54,425 nucleotides of DNA from Victivallaceae bacterium. GTDB lineage: Bacteria > Verrucomicrobiota > Lentisphaeria > Victivallales > Victivallaceae. Shown piece by piece: positions 26,116-34,283 of this stretch (positions are counted from its first letter, which is position 1; each line of letters opens with the position of its first letter). A model generated the notes under the pieces. The model did no database searches, had not been told where the DNA came from, and was given only the letters and a program-made list of their open reading frames with translations. The stretch lies in contig JAKIUY010000016.1 of assembly GCA_021647315.1 (NCBI GenBank), positions 1-54,425 of the forward strand. Reading direction: 5' to 3'. The position numbers and the translations under genes were made by a program.

Positions 26116-26936
26116 TATTTAATTTGTTTTTTGAATGATAAGGTTATGTCATTGGAATCAACCTTCAGGTCTTCGACTAAGCTGATACTGCGAGTTATTT
26201 TGCGGTCGAAAACCATAGATTTGAACAGTTCCAGCATGTGAGGGAACAGCAGTTTCGGCATTGGAATATGTCCGATCCGGGCTCCGGTCATAATATACTT
26301 AAATTCAGTTTCCGGCTTTTTCTGTTTTCCTCTTTTCTTTTTCTTGACGGTATCATCTTCTTCAACGGGTTCAATCTCTTCATGAATGAATTTTCCGGTG
26401 ATCTCAATTCTGCATTGCAATACTTTATAATATGTTTTTGCATAGACAATGGTCAGTTCATCTTTATTCGTCGCACAGGTTATTTTTCCGGGGTCTACCG
26501 GCGTGTCGTCTTTGACCTCATCTTCAGTCTCTGCTTGATCTTTCTTGTCATCTTCTTCTGGAGGAAGCGGAGTGATAAATTTAGTGGCGATATATCCGGC
26601 TTCCGACGGAGTCATGACAAAGTTATTGAAGCCGTCACCGTCAGCGATACGTTTTGCCATCAATTCATAAGTTTTATTGGCCGTTTTAAGTTCATTTTTC
26701 CATAAATCGGGATCAGCCTTGAAGCCGATCGGCAGCACAATTGCACCAATCAGGGCAAGTATTGCCAGAACAAGAATCAATTTCATCAGGCGTTTAAAGA
26801 TATCCTTCATCCCGTTCTGTATTTTACGGTCGGGATGATTCATATCAAGTTCCGGTAATTTCTTACCGCAATTACGACAGAAAATTGTTCCGAACTGATT
26901 TGAACATCTGCATTTAGTACATACGACCTGTTGCAT
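26115..26936 (-). CDS. Zinc-ribbon membrane protein
   Basis: 273 residues. An N-terminal zinc ribbon (CTKCRCSNQFGTIFCRNCGKKL, written here in its two CxxC parts CTKC and CRNC) is followed by one membrane segment (LMKLILVLAILALIGAIVLP) at about residue 50-70 and a periplasmic domain with an acidic linker (EEDDKKDQAETEDEVKDD). No enzyme motif is visible. It precedes and overlaps oleA, so it may help localise the olefin enzymes; equally it may be unrelated. Confidence 0.6.
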   Translation of the reverse strand: MQQVVCTKCRCSNQFGTIFCRNCGKKLPELDMNHPDRKIQNGMKDIFKRLMKLILVLAILALIGAIVLPIGFKADPDLWKNELKTANKTYELMAKRIADGDGFNNFVMTPSEAGYIATKFITPLPPEEDDKKDQAETEDEVKDDTPVDPGKITCATNKDELTIVYAKTYYKVLQCRIEITGKFIHEEIEPVEEDDTVKKKKRGKQKKPETEFKYIMTGARIGHIPMPKLLFPHMLELFKSMVFDRKITRSISLVEDLKVDSNDITLSFKKQIK

Positions 26937-27019
26937 GATAAGTCTCCTTAGTCTTTAAGTCTATTTTTAACAAAATGATTTTAACCTAATAGGAAATTGT
27001 ATTTCCTGCTGGTAGTTTC

Positions 27020-27113
27020 ACTTCGTGGTTTTCAACAGGCGACATCCTTGGCGCATACCCCTAATCCCTTTTAGGGATTATTTGCCAATGCGCCTGGAAG
27101 TCGCAAGCTACTG
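27020..27113 (+). repeat. Repeat family E, copy 2
   Basis: This contains GGTTTTCAACAGGCGACATC at the left and GCCAATGCGCCTGGAAGTCG plus CAAGCTACT at the right, matching 9702-9813. A small CTAATCCC/GGGATTA hairpin lies in the middle. A half-copy of the family A hairpin (GTTCCGGCGCAGCCG) follows at 27118. Confidence 0.6.
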
Positions 27114-27143
27114 TTTAGTTCCGGCGCAGCCGATTTTGTTCAC

Positions 27144-27446
27144 CTAAGCTGTTGCCGGTGTTTTTTGTTTTTTATCAGTTGTTTTTTTACTGCTTTTACT
27201 TTTACTTTCAGTTGATGATGATTTACTATCGGCAGCCTGCTTTTTAGCGTTGTTGTAACTGTCTGAGCGGTAATCGGTACAATAGAACCCACTACCTTTG
27301 AAAATAATTCCCGCACCGCTGCCAATCAGTCGTTTTAGTTCGCTTTTTTTGCATTCCGGACAAACTGTCAGCACGTCATCATTCATGCTTTGAAAATATT
27401 CAAATTGATGTTCACACTCATTGCAAACATATTCATAAGTCGGCAT
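27144..27446 (-). CDS. FmdB-type zinc ribbon protein
   Basis: 100 residues. MPTYEYVCNECEHQFEYFQ opens the protein, followed by CPECKKSELKRLIGSGAGI, FKGSGFYCTDYR and a Ser/Lys-rich tail. This is the layout of the FmdB/regulatory-protein family of small zinc ribbons, which are very common and of uncertain function. AGGAG precedes the ATG at 27446. It stands alone between repeat E and the large palindrome. Confidence 0.88.
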   Translation of the reverse strand: MPTYEYVCNECEHQFEYFQSMNDDVLTVCPECKKSELKRLIGSGAGIIFKGSGFYCTDYRSDSYNNAKKQAADSKSSSTESKSKSSKKTTDKKQKTPATA

Positions 27447-27652
27447 TTTATATAAAATCTCCTAGAGTATTTAACATTTGCCAATAATATAGCATAAGTT
27501 GGTCAGTTCTCAACTGAAAAATGCATTCTGCGGTGTCCAAAAGGGATTATTTTGCTCTGCGCTTGACACGTGACTGCGAACGTGTCTGGAAAATCACAGG
27601 CTACTACCCAGTACTTTGCGACATCCTAGCGCAAGTAGCAGTCCCTCTAATA

Positions 27653-27784
27653 AGACGCTGCTCGAAAAGGGTGTGCGGTTGCGAGTTTTTGTCGGAGTTC
27701 ACAGCTTCAGCGTGTTTTTTGAGCGTATTGATTGCACGTTAAAGCTGTGAACTCCGACAGCAAATACCTTTTCGAATGACGTCT
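27653..27784. repeat. Large palindrome, 132 bp
   Basis: The outer arms are AGACG-4-TCGAAAAGG and CCTTTTCGA-4-CGTCT. The inner arms are TGTCGGAGTTCACAGCTT (27690-27707) and AAGCTGTGAACTCCGACA (27742-27759), an exact 18-bp inverted match. The arms between are less similar. One arm has a relative at 8957-8986. It could form a cruciform or a long RNA hairpin. Confidence 0.8.
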
Positions 27785-27831
27785 GATAAGGCGACAAAAG
27801 CAAACGGCTCAACAAACGGCTCAAGGGACTT

Positions 27832-27872
27832 TCGCCCTCCATTTTCTGGTATAACTTGGCGTTGGAGGGCGA
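27832..27872. repeat. Short inverted repeat beside the palindrome
   Basis: TCGCCCTCCA and TGGAGGGCGA are a perfect 10-bp inverted pair 21 bp apart, downstream of the NusG-like gene. A tandem ACGGCTCAACAAACGGCTCA lies just before. It could act as a weak terminator. Confidence 0.45.
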
Positions 27873-27919
27873 GACTATGTCGAGCCGGAAAGGGGGGTAT
27901 ATGCTTATGCCGGATAACA

Positions 27920-28441
27920 CTAGTTTTTATCGACGTTCTCAATATTCACCTCGGTGGATACCGATTGTCCCAGCATTTCAATATTGATTGTAATCCGGCA
28001 ACGGTTGTTGCGGAACGAAACAATGCCCTCGATGTCTCTGAATGGCCCGGATTTGATGGTAACCGGTGTTCCCGGTTCTAGTTCAGGTTTGATGATAAGT
28101 TTATTTTCCATGGCAAGAGTTTCCAGCTGACGGATACTGAGCAGTTCCTTGATCAGCTGTGCCTCGCCGGTTTCATCCAGATCGATTTTGAACAGTACTG
28201 TATTGGATCTTACTATAGTCGAATATGTATCATTGTTGATCTGGCAGAATATATAACCCGGGAACATCGGTAATTTGAATTCAGCGTTACTTTTTTCATA
28301 ATGGTGCATTCTGCGCAGTAACGGCAGATAGCAGCCGATATTATGGATTTTGCAGTATGCCGCCAGCTTTTTTTCCTGACGCGGCTTGGTCCTTACCGGC
28401 ATCCACAGCCAGCCATCATTATGTTCAATATTATCAGACAC
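27920..28441 (-). CDS. NusG/RfaH-like transcription factor
   Basis: 173 residues from a GTG start with AGGGA upstream. The N-terminal part (WLWMPVRTKPRQEKKLAAYC, LPMFPGYIF) is the NusG N-terminal domain; the C-terminal part (EPGTPVTIKSGPFRDIEGIVS) is the KOW domain. RfaH/UpxY-type specialised paralogues keep RNA polymerase going through long surface-polysaccharide or conflict operons. It is not next to ribosomal or secE genes, which argues that it is such a paralogue and not the housekeeping NusG. Its target is not obvious; it is transcribed away from the GTPase locus that begins 700 bp downstream on +. Confidence 0.8.
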   Translation of the reverse strand: MSDNIEHNDGWLWMPVRTKPRQEKKLAAYCKIHNIGCYLPLLRRMHHYEKSNAEFKLPMFPGYIFCQINNDTYSTIVRSNTVLFKIDLDETGEAQLIKELLSIRQLETLAMENKLIIKPELEPGTPVTIKSGPFRDIEGIVSFRNNRCRITINIEMLGQSVSTEVNIENVDKN

Positions 28442-28663
28442 TAAATTTTCCCTTTATTACTGTCATTATGACTCGTGCGAAATGCGGAAAATACATAATA
28501 AGCAGCATGTCGCATGAGTCTAAAGAAATATCTAATTTACAGTTAAACTGCTAAGCTTGCAATAGTATGTATGAAAAAACAGGTAAAAAACACCCAGAGG
28601 ATATTTGGGAATAGTTGCCGTAGCCACGGTGCGTAAGCCCGGGGTGAGAAATCTAATAGGAAT

Positions 28664-28801
28664 TTATTGCGCTACGCTTCATCTGTCGCTGCGCTCGTGT
28701 AGGTATTTTTGACAGGATAACAGGATTTACAGGATTAAATAAACATCTTGTCTATCCTGCTATCCTGTCTGAAAAGTTCCGGCAACGCCGGTTATGTTCA
28801 A
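28664..28801 (+). repeat. Repeat family A, copy 3 (long form)
   Basis: The long form adds TTGCGCTACGCTTCATCTGT and CTGCGCTCGTGTAGG before the GACAGGATAACAGGAT part, and ends with GTTCCGGCAACGCCGGTTAT. The same long form is at 29015-29131. Confidence 0.75.
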
Positions 28802-29014
28802 ATTAGCTCAGTAGGGCAGACCGGGGGTTTTCTTACAATTACGCCTCAAATTCATTTAACATTGAACAGCCCTGGCGACACAGTGCTTATGCTACTTCGG
28901 GTTTCCCTGCTTTTCCGTTTGACATCTATTTTGTCGAGAACTATATTCTGTATAGACAGTGCCTGCTTATTTGATGTTCAAAGATCCGGCAAAGCCGGTT
29001 ATGTTCATCTGATA

Positions 29015-29131
29015 GTAAATTATTACGCTGTGCTTCATCTGTCACTGCGTTCGTGTAGGTATTTTTGACAGGATAACAGGATAAATAAAAAATCCTGTCT
29101 GAAAAAGTCCCGGCGGAGCCGGTTATGTTCA
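29015..29131 (+). repeat. Repeat family A, copy 4 (long form)
   Basis: ATTACGCTGTGCTTCATCTG, CACTGCGTTCGTGTAGG, then GACAGGATAACAGGAT and a closing CCCGGCGGAGCCGGTTATG. It is about 350 bp from copy 3 in the same orientation. The start of the next gene would fall inside it if the ATG at 29125 were used. Confidence 0.75.
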
Positions 29132-29145
29132 TAAATGAGGATGAT

Positions 29146-30069
29146 ATGCGCAGACGTAGAAAAGGAGTTGCTGAAACCAGCAGTATGGAACTGCTGCTTG
29201 ATACTATGTGCAATACTTTTGGGGGGATAGTTTTCATTACCCTGATGATCGCGCTGATTACCAGCAATGCCAAGTTGACGATGCAGCAGAGTCACAAAAA
29301 ACTGATTGATCCGGAATTGGCTGATAAAGAGCTGCGCAGTGAGATCAGCCGGCGGAAGAATGAGTTGCAGGAACTGGAAAACTCCTTTAAGATAGCAGGG
29401 CAAGAGTTAAAAGTATATCAGGATGACCATATTCTGAGCCGAAGCGGGGAGTTTTTGGAACTTCAGAATGAGCTCAGGCAACGGGTTGCTGCGGTAGATA
29501 AACTGAAGCGCAGATACCTGTTACTTTATAAATTATTGAAAACAGAAAAATTTTCAATCAGGAATAGCAAGAGCAATTTGAAAATATTGCGGACGGCTGT
29601 TGATAAGTTGCAGAAAAAACTTGATGCCGTGCTTAAAGTTGAAAAAATCACCTTTACCCCGCCGGTATTCAAGGTTGTCAGTAAACGCCCGATTTTTATC
29701 TGTATCAAAAACAGACGGGCATATTTTATTTCGCAGCGTAAGTATCCATTCTACCTGATTGAGTCGAAGTGTGACAAAAAAAGCTCGACCGGCGGTAATG
29801 TGATCTATATATTTAAGGATTTCAGTGACGGTATACCGATCTATCCAGAACGCGCGCTGTTTGATACACTGAAAAGAAAACTGGGGCGTAATGTCAAAAA
29901 TGTCGGTTTTATCTCCTGCGAGGTTTACCAAAATTCATTCAAAGATTTTATAGCATTTCGTAAAGTCATCAAATCAATGGGCTATACCTATAACTGGAGT
30001 CCGTTGCTGATGAATGAATATCCTACTTTGATCCTGACTCATAGCAATGTTACATACCAAGGACAATAA
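29146..30069 (+). CDS. TolR/ExbD-like protein 1 of the GTPase locus
   Basis: 307 residues from the ATG at 29146, which has GAGG 5 bp before it; an earlier in-frame ATG at 29125 lies inside a repeat. One membrane segment (LLLDTMCNTFGGIVFITLMI, residues 16-38) begins with Asp19, the position of the proton-carrying Asp in ExbD/TolR/ZorB-type subunits. Then come a long coiled coil (about 50-165) and a C-terminal globular domain (PIFICIKNRRAYFI). The end matches the design of the protein at 39375. It should sit in the inner membrane with its C-terminus in the periplasm and pair with the channel at 38504. The next gene starts directly after its stop. Confidence 0.65.
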   Translation: MRRRRKGVAETSSMELLLDTMCNTFGGIVFITLMIALITSNAKLTMQQSHKKLIDPELADKELRSEISRRKNELQELENSFKIAGQELKVYQDDHILSRSGEFLELQNELRQRVAAVDKLKRRYLLLYKLLKTEKFSIRNSKSNLKILRTAVDKLQKKLDAVLKVEKITFTPPVFKVVSKRPIFICIKNRRAYFISQRKYPFYLIESKCDKKSSTGGNVIYIFKDFSDGIPIYPERALFDTLKRKLGRNVKNVGFISCEVYQNSFKDFIAFRKVIKSMGYTYNWSPLLMNEYPTLILTHSNVTYQGQ

Positions 30070-32970
30070 ATGAAAGAGTTGTTTATAGCGATAGATAAAA
30101 TAAGAACGCTGGATTATCTGGTTGATGCTGACGCTGCAATGTTCTGCAGTGAGTTTAACGAAAGTTATTACAGAATAGCTGAACGTTACCGTAAGTGCCG
30201 GGCGGCCCTCGATAGCGGGAACATTTCAAGAGCGGTGAAAATATCTGAACAGCAACCACCGTTGACTGAGTTGCTCAAATTGTTGGCAACGATTGATTTT
30301 TTCCGCTATAGCGAATTTTGCGAACGTAATTCGTTTATCTGTCCCGATTTTATTACGGTCGATGAACTTGAAAAGTTGGTGGCGGATTATTGTCGCGCTG
30401 ATACCCTTGGGGCACTTAAAGCATTCTATAAGAAAATATTGCTCGATAAAGATATATTTATGCAGATGACGCTGTTGCGACGCCTTATTATGCTTGATCT
30501 GAATAATAGATGTAATTGGATAAATAATATCAAACCAGTTGAAAAACAGTATCTGAAGGGTGTTCTGACTCGGATTAAACTCCTGACTTCATATCATGAT
30601 TTTCATGAACTGGCTGCCGCCAGGCATGATCTGTTGGCTAATGAGTGGCATTCTACTTTGCCGGATAATTTTCATAATGCGATAGAAAAAAGGTATCTGA
30701 CGTTAAAGAACAGTTTTTATCAACATCGGGCGACGGATGCGATTGGAGCTCTGCAGGCCGATTTCGACCCGGCCTACCCACTGAATTGTGCCGGTCGTAT
30801 CGGTGCCATAGAATCATTTCTGGCCGAAACTGATTATCAGCCGCCTGCTGAATACAATGCATTGAAAGCCAGAATCGATACCGCGGTGGATACCTATGAA
30901 AAACAGCAGCAGTTTGATTTAGTCGCGGATGAACTGCGGTTACAGCTGGAACATCCCGATTGCGATAAGGTGTTAATTGAGGCAACTCTGGATAAATTGA
31001 AACGTTTTGAGTTGCCGATTCCCGACCGGCTTGATGTGCGGACGGTTAATAAAATAACTGGAATAGAGCTGTTCAAACAGCGCAAATCCCGTTTCAAACG
31101 CCTATTGCTGTTTTTGGCGATACTGGTGATACTGTCACTGGTCGGCGTTTCGCTATTCTTTTTTCAACGCAGCAAGCATTGCAATTCAATCAGTGCCGAG
31201 ATTAATAAACTGGTCAGGAACGGTAAATATCCTCAGGCGATGTCATTTTACGAGAAAAGTCTGAAGGTTGCACCTTTCATGGCGAATTATACGCAACTTA
31301 TAAAGGCCAGAAGTAATCTGGAAGAGGCAATTCGGCGTAAAGGCGAGCTGGATAAAAAGTTTAGACTGGTAAAAAAACAGTTGAATGAAATCCGTGCAGG
31401 CGACTTTACCGATAGTGGCGAACAGATGAAACTGATGCTGGATAATGCCGCTAAATATGCCGATGATGATTTGGAAAAAATGTTTATCAAACAGCTTAAA
31501 GTTGATTATGAAACGGTATTAAACAAACGTCGTCAGGCAGCGATAAACGCGTTTAATGTAATTGTATCAGAGGTCTCAGGACGTTTGAGTAACTACAAGA
31601 GCTGGGAAAAACTTGCGCCTAAACAGCGGGCGAGCGAGTTAAAGAGTGTTCTGGACAGGTTATTGACCGGCGAAAAATATATCGCGGATCTGAATGCGGA
31701 TAATAAATTACGCTATGCTGAATATAAGACTGAAATCAATGAGCGGCTTACCAAAGCGCTTCAGCAACAGAAAATTGTCGATGATGCCGCAAAATCATTT
31801 GAGGATCTGCTTGCTACTCCGCCTGAGTCATTGGGGCTGTTTGTTAATGCTATAAAGATTATTAATGATAATGACCCTCATGATCGGCGTTATCGTGAAC
31901 TGTTGCACTATAGTGAATTGATGGAGGAGATGCAGACCGTTTACGGACAGGGGGATGGGGCTACACTGGAAAATATTGCTGAAAAATGGCAATCCTGGCG
32001 TGATGACTACGCGACGTGGCAGAAACTGCTGAATACCGGCGGGGGAAAAACATTGCTTGACTTCATTTCATCATATCCGATTAAATCACTGACCAGAATC
32101 AAAGTAAGGAAGAAATTGTCGGAAGAGAAAGAGCAATGGTATTATCTCAGCATCCCTGAATATAATCAGCATTGGGGTAAATATAATGTCACGATATATC
32201 ATTCCGATAAGAGCGGCAAGGTTGTCCCTGAGAAACGTTCATACCGCAAAACAGAATATTACGTGACAATAGAGAAAAATGTTTATTACACAAAATACGC
32301 AGAGAGTACCTGGCTGAATGAAATAGAGCGTGATATGCCACCGTCGCTGCTGTTTTATAATAAATACCTCAGACCGGTATGTGAAGATTCCAAAGTTCCG
32401 GCTCCGGTAAAACTGCTCTATATAAAGGCATTTATCAGCAGTCTGCCAATGAAACAAGCGATGTTTACTGAAGAGCTTAAACCATTCAGACAGTTACTGG
32501 CGACCGATATTTCATCGGACTGGCTGGCCAGCCCATTTGATATCGGTGATGAACGTTATAAACAAATTAAACTGAAATACCGTAAGTTATACCGTAATGC
32601 GATGTTGTCGGAGCTGGCTGTAATTGTTGATAAATACCGACAAATTGTCGCAATGTACCGCTGGGCGGTCTCACCATATTTTATTCTGTCCGGGGTGATG
32701 GATTACAGTGAACCCAACCTTCAACGTAAAGAGGTCAAATATCTATTTGCCATTGGTTACCGGAAACAGCAGAATGGTAACAGTTATTATCCTAAAATTG
32801 TTTTTATCCGTCAGCCGGATAGTTACCGTAAGTTAGTGACAGATGCTGAACTGTTCAACGGCATGCCACTGCTGGGCTTACGTCTGGAACGCGACTTTGA
32901 AAAATATGTTAAGTTCAGCAAAAAATATAATATTGTGCCAGACCTGTTTAAGTCAATTCAGGGGAAGTAG
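30070..32970 (+). CDS. 966-aa single-pass membrane scaffold, unrecognised
   Basis: The ATG follows the previous stop with no gap, and AAGGA precedes it, so the two are co-translated. The protein has an about 340-residue cytoplasmic part built of helical repeats, one membrane segment (LLLFLAILVILSLVGVSLFF, about residues 345-366), and some 600 residues on the far side, mostly helical and coiled-coil. I recognise no family. Its size and position between a TolR-like subunit and the lipoprotein suggest a scaffold linking cytoplasm to periplasm. There is no enzyme motif I can see. Confidence 0.7.
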   Translation: MKELFIAIDKIRTLDYLVDADAAMFCSEFNESYYRIAERYRKCRAALDSGNISRAVKISEQQPPLTELLKLLATIDFFRYSEFCERNSFICPDFITVDELEKLVADYCRADTLGALKAFYKKILLDKDIFMQMTLLRRLIMLDLNNRCNWINNIKPVEKQYLKGVLTRIKLLTSYHDFHELAAARHDLLANEWHSTLPDNFHNAIEKRYLTLKNSFYQHRATDAIGALQADFDPAYPLNCAGRIGAIESFLAETDYQPPAEYNALKARIDTAVDTYEKQQQFDLVADELRLQLEHPDCDKVLIEATLDKLKRFELPIPDRLDVRTVNKITGIELFKQRKSRFKRLLLFLAILVILSLVGVSLFFFQRSKHCNSISAEINKLVRNGKYPQAMSFYEKSLKVAPFMANYTQLIKARSNLEEAIRRKGELDKKFRLVKKQLNEIRAGDFTDSGEQMKLMLDNAAKYADDDLEKMFIKQLKVDYETVLNKRRQAAINAFNVIVSEVSGRLSNYKSWEKLAPKQRASELKSVLDRLLTGEKYIADLNADNKLRYAEYKTEINERLTKALQQQKIVDDAAKSFEDLLATPPESLGLFVNAIKIINDNDPHDRRYRELLHYSELMEEMQTVYGQGDGATLENIAEKWQSWRDDYATWQKLLNTGGGKTLLDFISSYPIKSLTRIKVRKKLSEEKEQWYYLSIPEYNQHWGKYNVTIYHSDKSGKVVPEKRSYRKTEYYVTIEKNVYYTKYAESTWLNEIERDMPPSLLFYNKYLRPVCEDSKVPAPVKLLYIKAFISSLPMKQAMFTEELKPFRQLLATDISSDWLASPFDIGDERYKQIKLKYRKLYRNAMLSELAVIVDKYRQIVAMYRWAVSPYFILSGVMDYSEPNLQRKEVKYLFAIGYRKQQNGNSYYPKIVFIRQPDSYRKLVTDAELFNGMPLLGLRLERDFEKYVKFSKKYNIVPDLFKSIQGK

Positions 32971-33023
32971 GGTTGGGTACTTGGGGCTGGGGGACTAGCT
33001 CCACAGGAGCGGTTAAGACGTAT

Positions 33024-33042
33024 CCACGGGTAAAACCCGTGG
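33024..33042 (+). repeat. CCACGGG/CCCGTGG hairpin
   Basis: CCACGGGTAAAACCCGTGG lies in the 94-bp gap before the lipoprotein gene. Similar short palindromes occur near 12850 and 4898. It could fine-tune expression of the downstream genes or be only a repeat. Confidence 0.4.
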
Positions 33043-33064
33043 AAAAGTAAATAAAGGGTGAAAG

Positions 33065-33964
33065 ATGTATATAAAGATAAATAAAACAGCAATCCCGTTG
33101 CAAGCTCTCTGTTGTTTATGGTTTGTTTTGGGGATGAGCGGTTGCAGTACCGGGAAGAAAATGCCGGACACGTTGCCGAATGTTAAATATTCAACCCCGG
33201 GCGCAGGACAACATCCCGGACAACCGTTACCAAAACGTGCTTCAGGAACAGGTGATGGTTCCGGTAAAGGTCAGAATGGTACCGGGAGTGGTGAAGGTGG
33301 TGGTGACTCGAAAGGAACGGGGAAAGGTAAAGGAACAGGTGATGTTCCCGACGCAAAAGGGCAAGGACAGGCTGAGAATAAAGGTAAAGGTTCCAGTTCA
33401 AGTGGAAAATCTCAAGATGAAGTTGCCGGTTTTTTGAATTTGGGAAAAATTGAATCACCTCAGCTGCGGGAAGGGGTCAATAAGCTGCTGTCCCGTGAAA
33501 AAAGTACTCCAGCATCAATGCCGCTGACTGGGAAACGTTTACCTGATACGAAAAAAGTTAGGATGCCGTCGCAGAATACCGGACGAAAATTGATTTCAGC
33601 ACTGGAAAAAAGCAGTGCTGAAACTGATTCACCCAAACCACCACCGCAAATAATTCTGGTCGCACCGCGCCGGAATGCACCGCAATTCAGCGCGGCACCG
33701 CCGGTGTTGAAAAAGGTGGATAACTCCTTTATGCCTTACAAAATTGGAGATGTGATAACGCTGGACACTAATTTAGTACCGGTTTCGAAAGATTCCAGTC
33801 GGATTATATGTCTCTATTCCGGAGCATCGGTATATTTATCATTTAAACATGACGATGTTAAAATGAACGGACTCTATGTGCGTGGCAAATTTAAGGTCAG
33901 AGGAATAGTAAAAGATAAATTTTCTGGCAAATATGTTCCGGTAGCAGTATTGGAGAAGTTGTAG
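33065..33964 (+). CDS. Lipoprotein with low-complexity linker
   Basis: 299 residues. The lipobox LGMSGC places the lipidated cysteine at residue 27. Residues about 55-115 are a Gly/Lys/Ser-rich repeat-like linker (KGTGKGKGTG and similar), long enough to span part of the periplasm. The C-terminal 70 residues (PYKIGDVITLDTNL...GLYVRGKFKVRGIV) look like a small beta-barrel. It is preceded by AAGGGTG. Being in this locus, it probably anchors the complex to the outer membrane or to the cell wall. Confidence 0.7.
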   Translation: MYIKINKTAIPLQALCCLWFVLGMSGCSTGKKMPDTLPNVKYSTPGAGQHPGQPLPKRASGTGDGSGKGQNGTGSGEGGGDSKGTGKGKGTGDVPDAKGQGQAENKGKGSSSSGKSQDEVAGFLNLGKIESPQLREGVNKLLSREKSTPASMPLTGKRLPDTKKVRMPSQNTGRKLISALEKSSAETDSPKPPPQIILVAPRRNAPQFSAAPPVLKKVDNSFMPYKIGDVITLDTNLVPVSKDSSRIICLYSGASVYLSFKHDDVKMNGLYVRGKFKVRGIVKDKFSGKYVPVAVLEKL

Positions 33965-34283
33965 GAGGGCTTGGTGCTTGGTGACTCCGCCTTCGTTTAA
34001 AAACTATGGCACGATAAATTGGGGCTGGGTGCTTGGACCTGGGGATGAGGCAGGTAGATGCTGCGCTGTTACAAAAAGCTGCAAAATTTTACAGACCCGT
34101 CTGGCTCATAGGGTTAGGACTGTGTGAGGATATTTACCGTCCACTGCGGGCGTTTGGAAATGACGCTCGGGTAAAGGGTGGCAATATTCCGAAAACTTTT
34201 TCAAACAGTGTCTAATTCGTTTGATTCGTAGTTAAAACAATATACTGTTAGGATAACGTTAATTTTTAAATATGGATATATAA
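33965..34283. other. Gap between lipoprotein and GTPase genes
   Basis: No gene supported. A 60-codon frame at 34033-34215 has no ribosome-binding site and no recognisable feature. GGGCTTGGTGCTTGGTGACT and GGGGCTGGGTGCTTGG near 33967 and 34022 resemble the GGGTACTTGGGGCTGGGG string at 32974, a low-complexity dispersed motif. Confidence 0.5.

Larger units (their letters stand above)
28442..29145. other. Repeat-packed gap before the GTPase locus
   Basis: No gene. In order it holds a family G part (CCGTAGCCACGGTGCGTAAG, 28618), family A copy 3 (28664-28801), a family G part (CTTACAATTACGCCTCAA, 28832), a lone family A hairpin (28979-29006) and family A copy 4 (29015-29131). Family A copy 3 appears to lie inside family G. 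The last repeat ends within 15 bp of the first gene's start. Confidence 0.65.

Noticed and set aside
28797..28850. tRNA-like string TTAGCTCAGTAGGGCAGAC
   Set aside because: It resembles a tRNA D-arm, but no acceptor stem, anticodon arm or T-arm can be paired around it; it lies within repeats.
34033..34215. 60-codon frame between lipoprotein and GTPase genes
   Set aside because: No ribosome-binding site, low-complexity upstream sequence and no recognisable feature.
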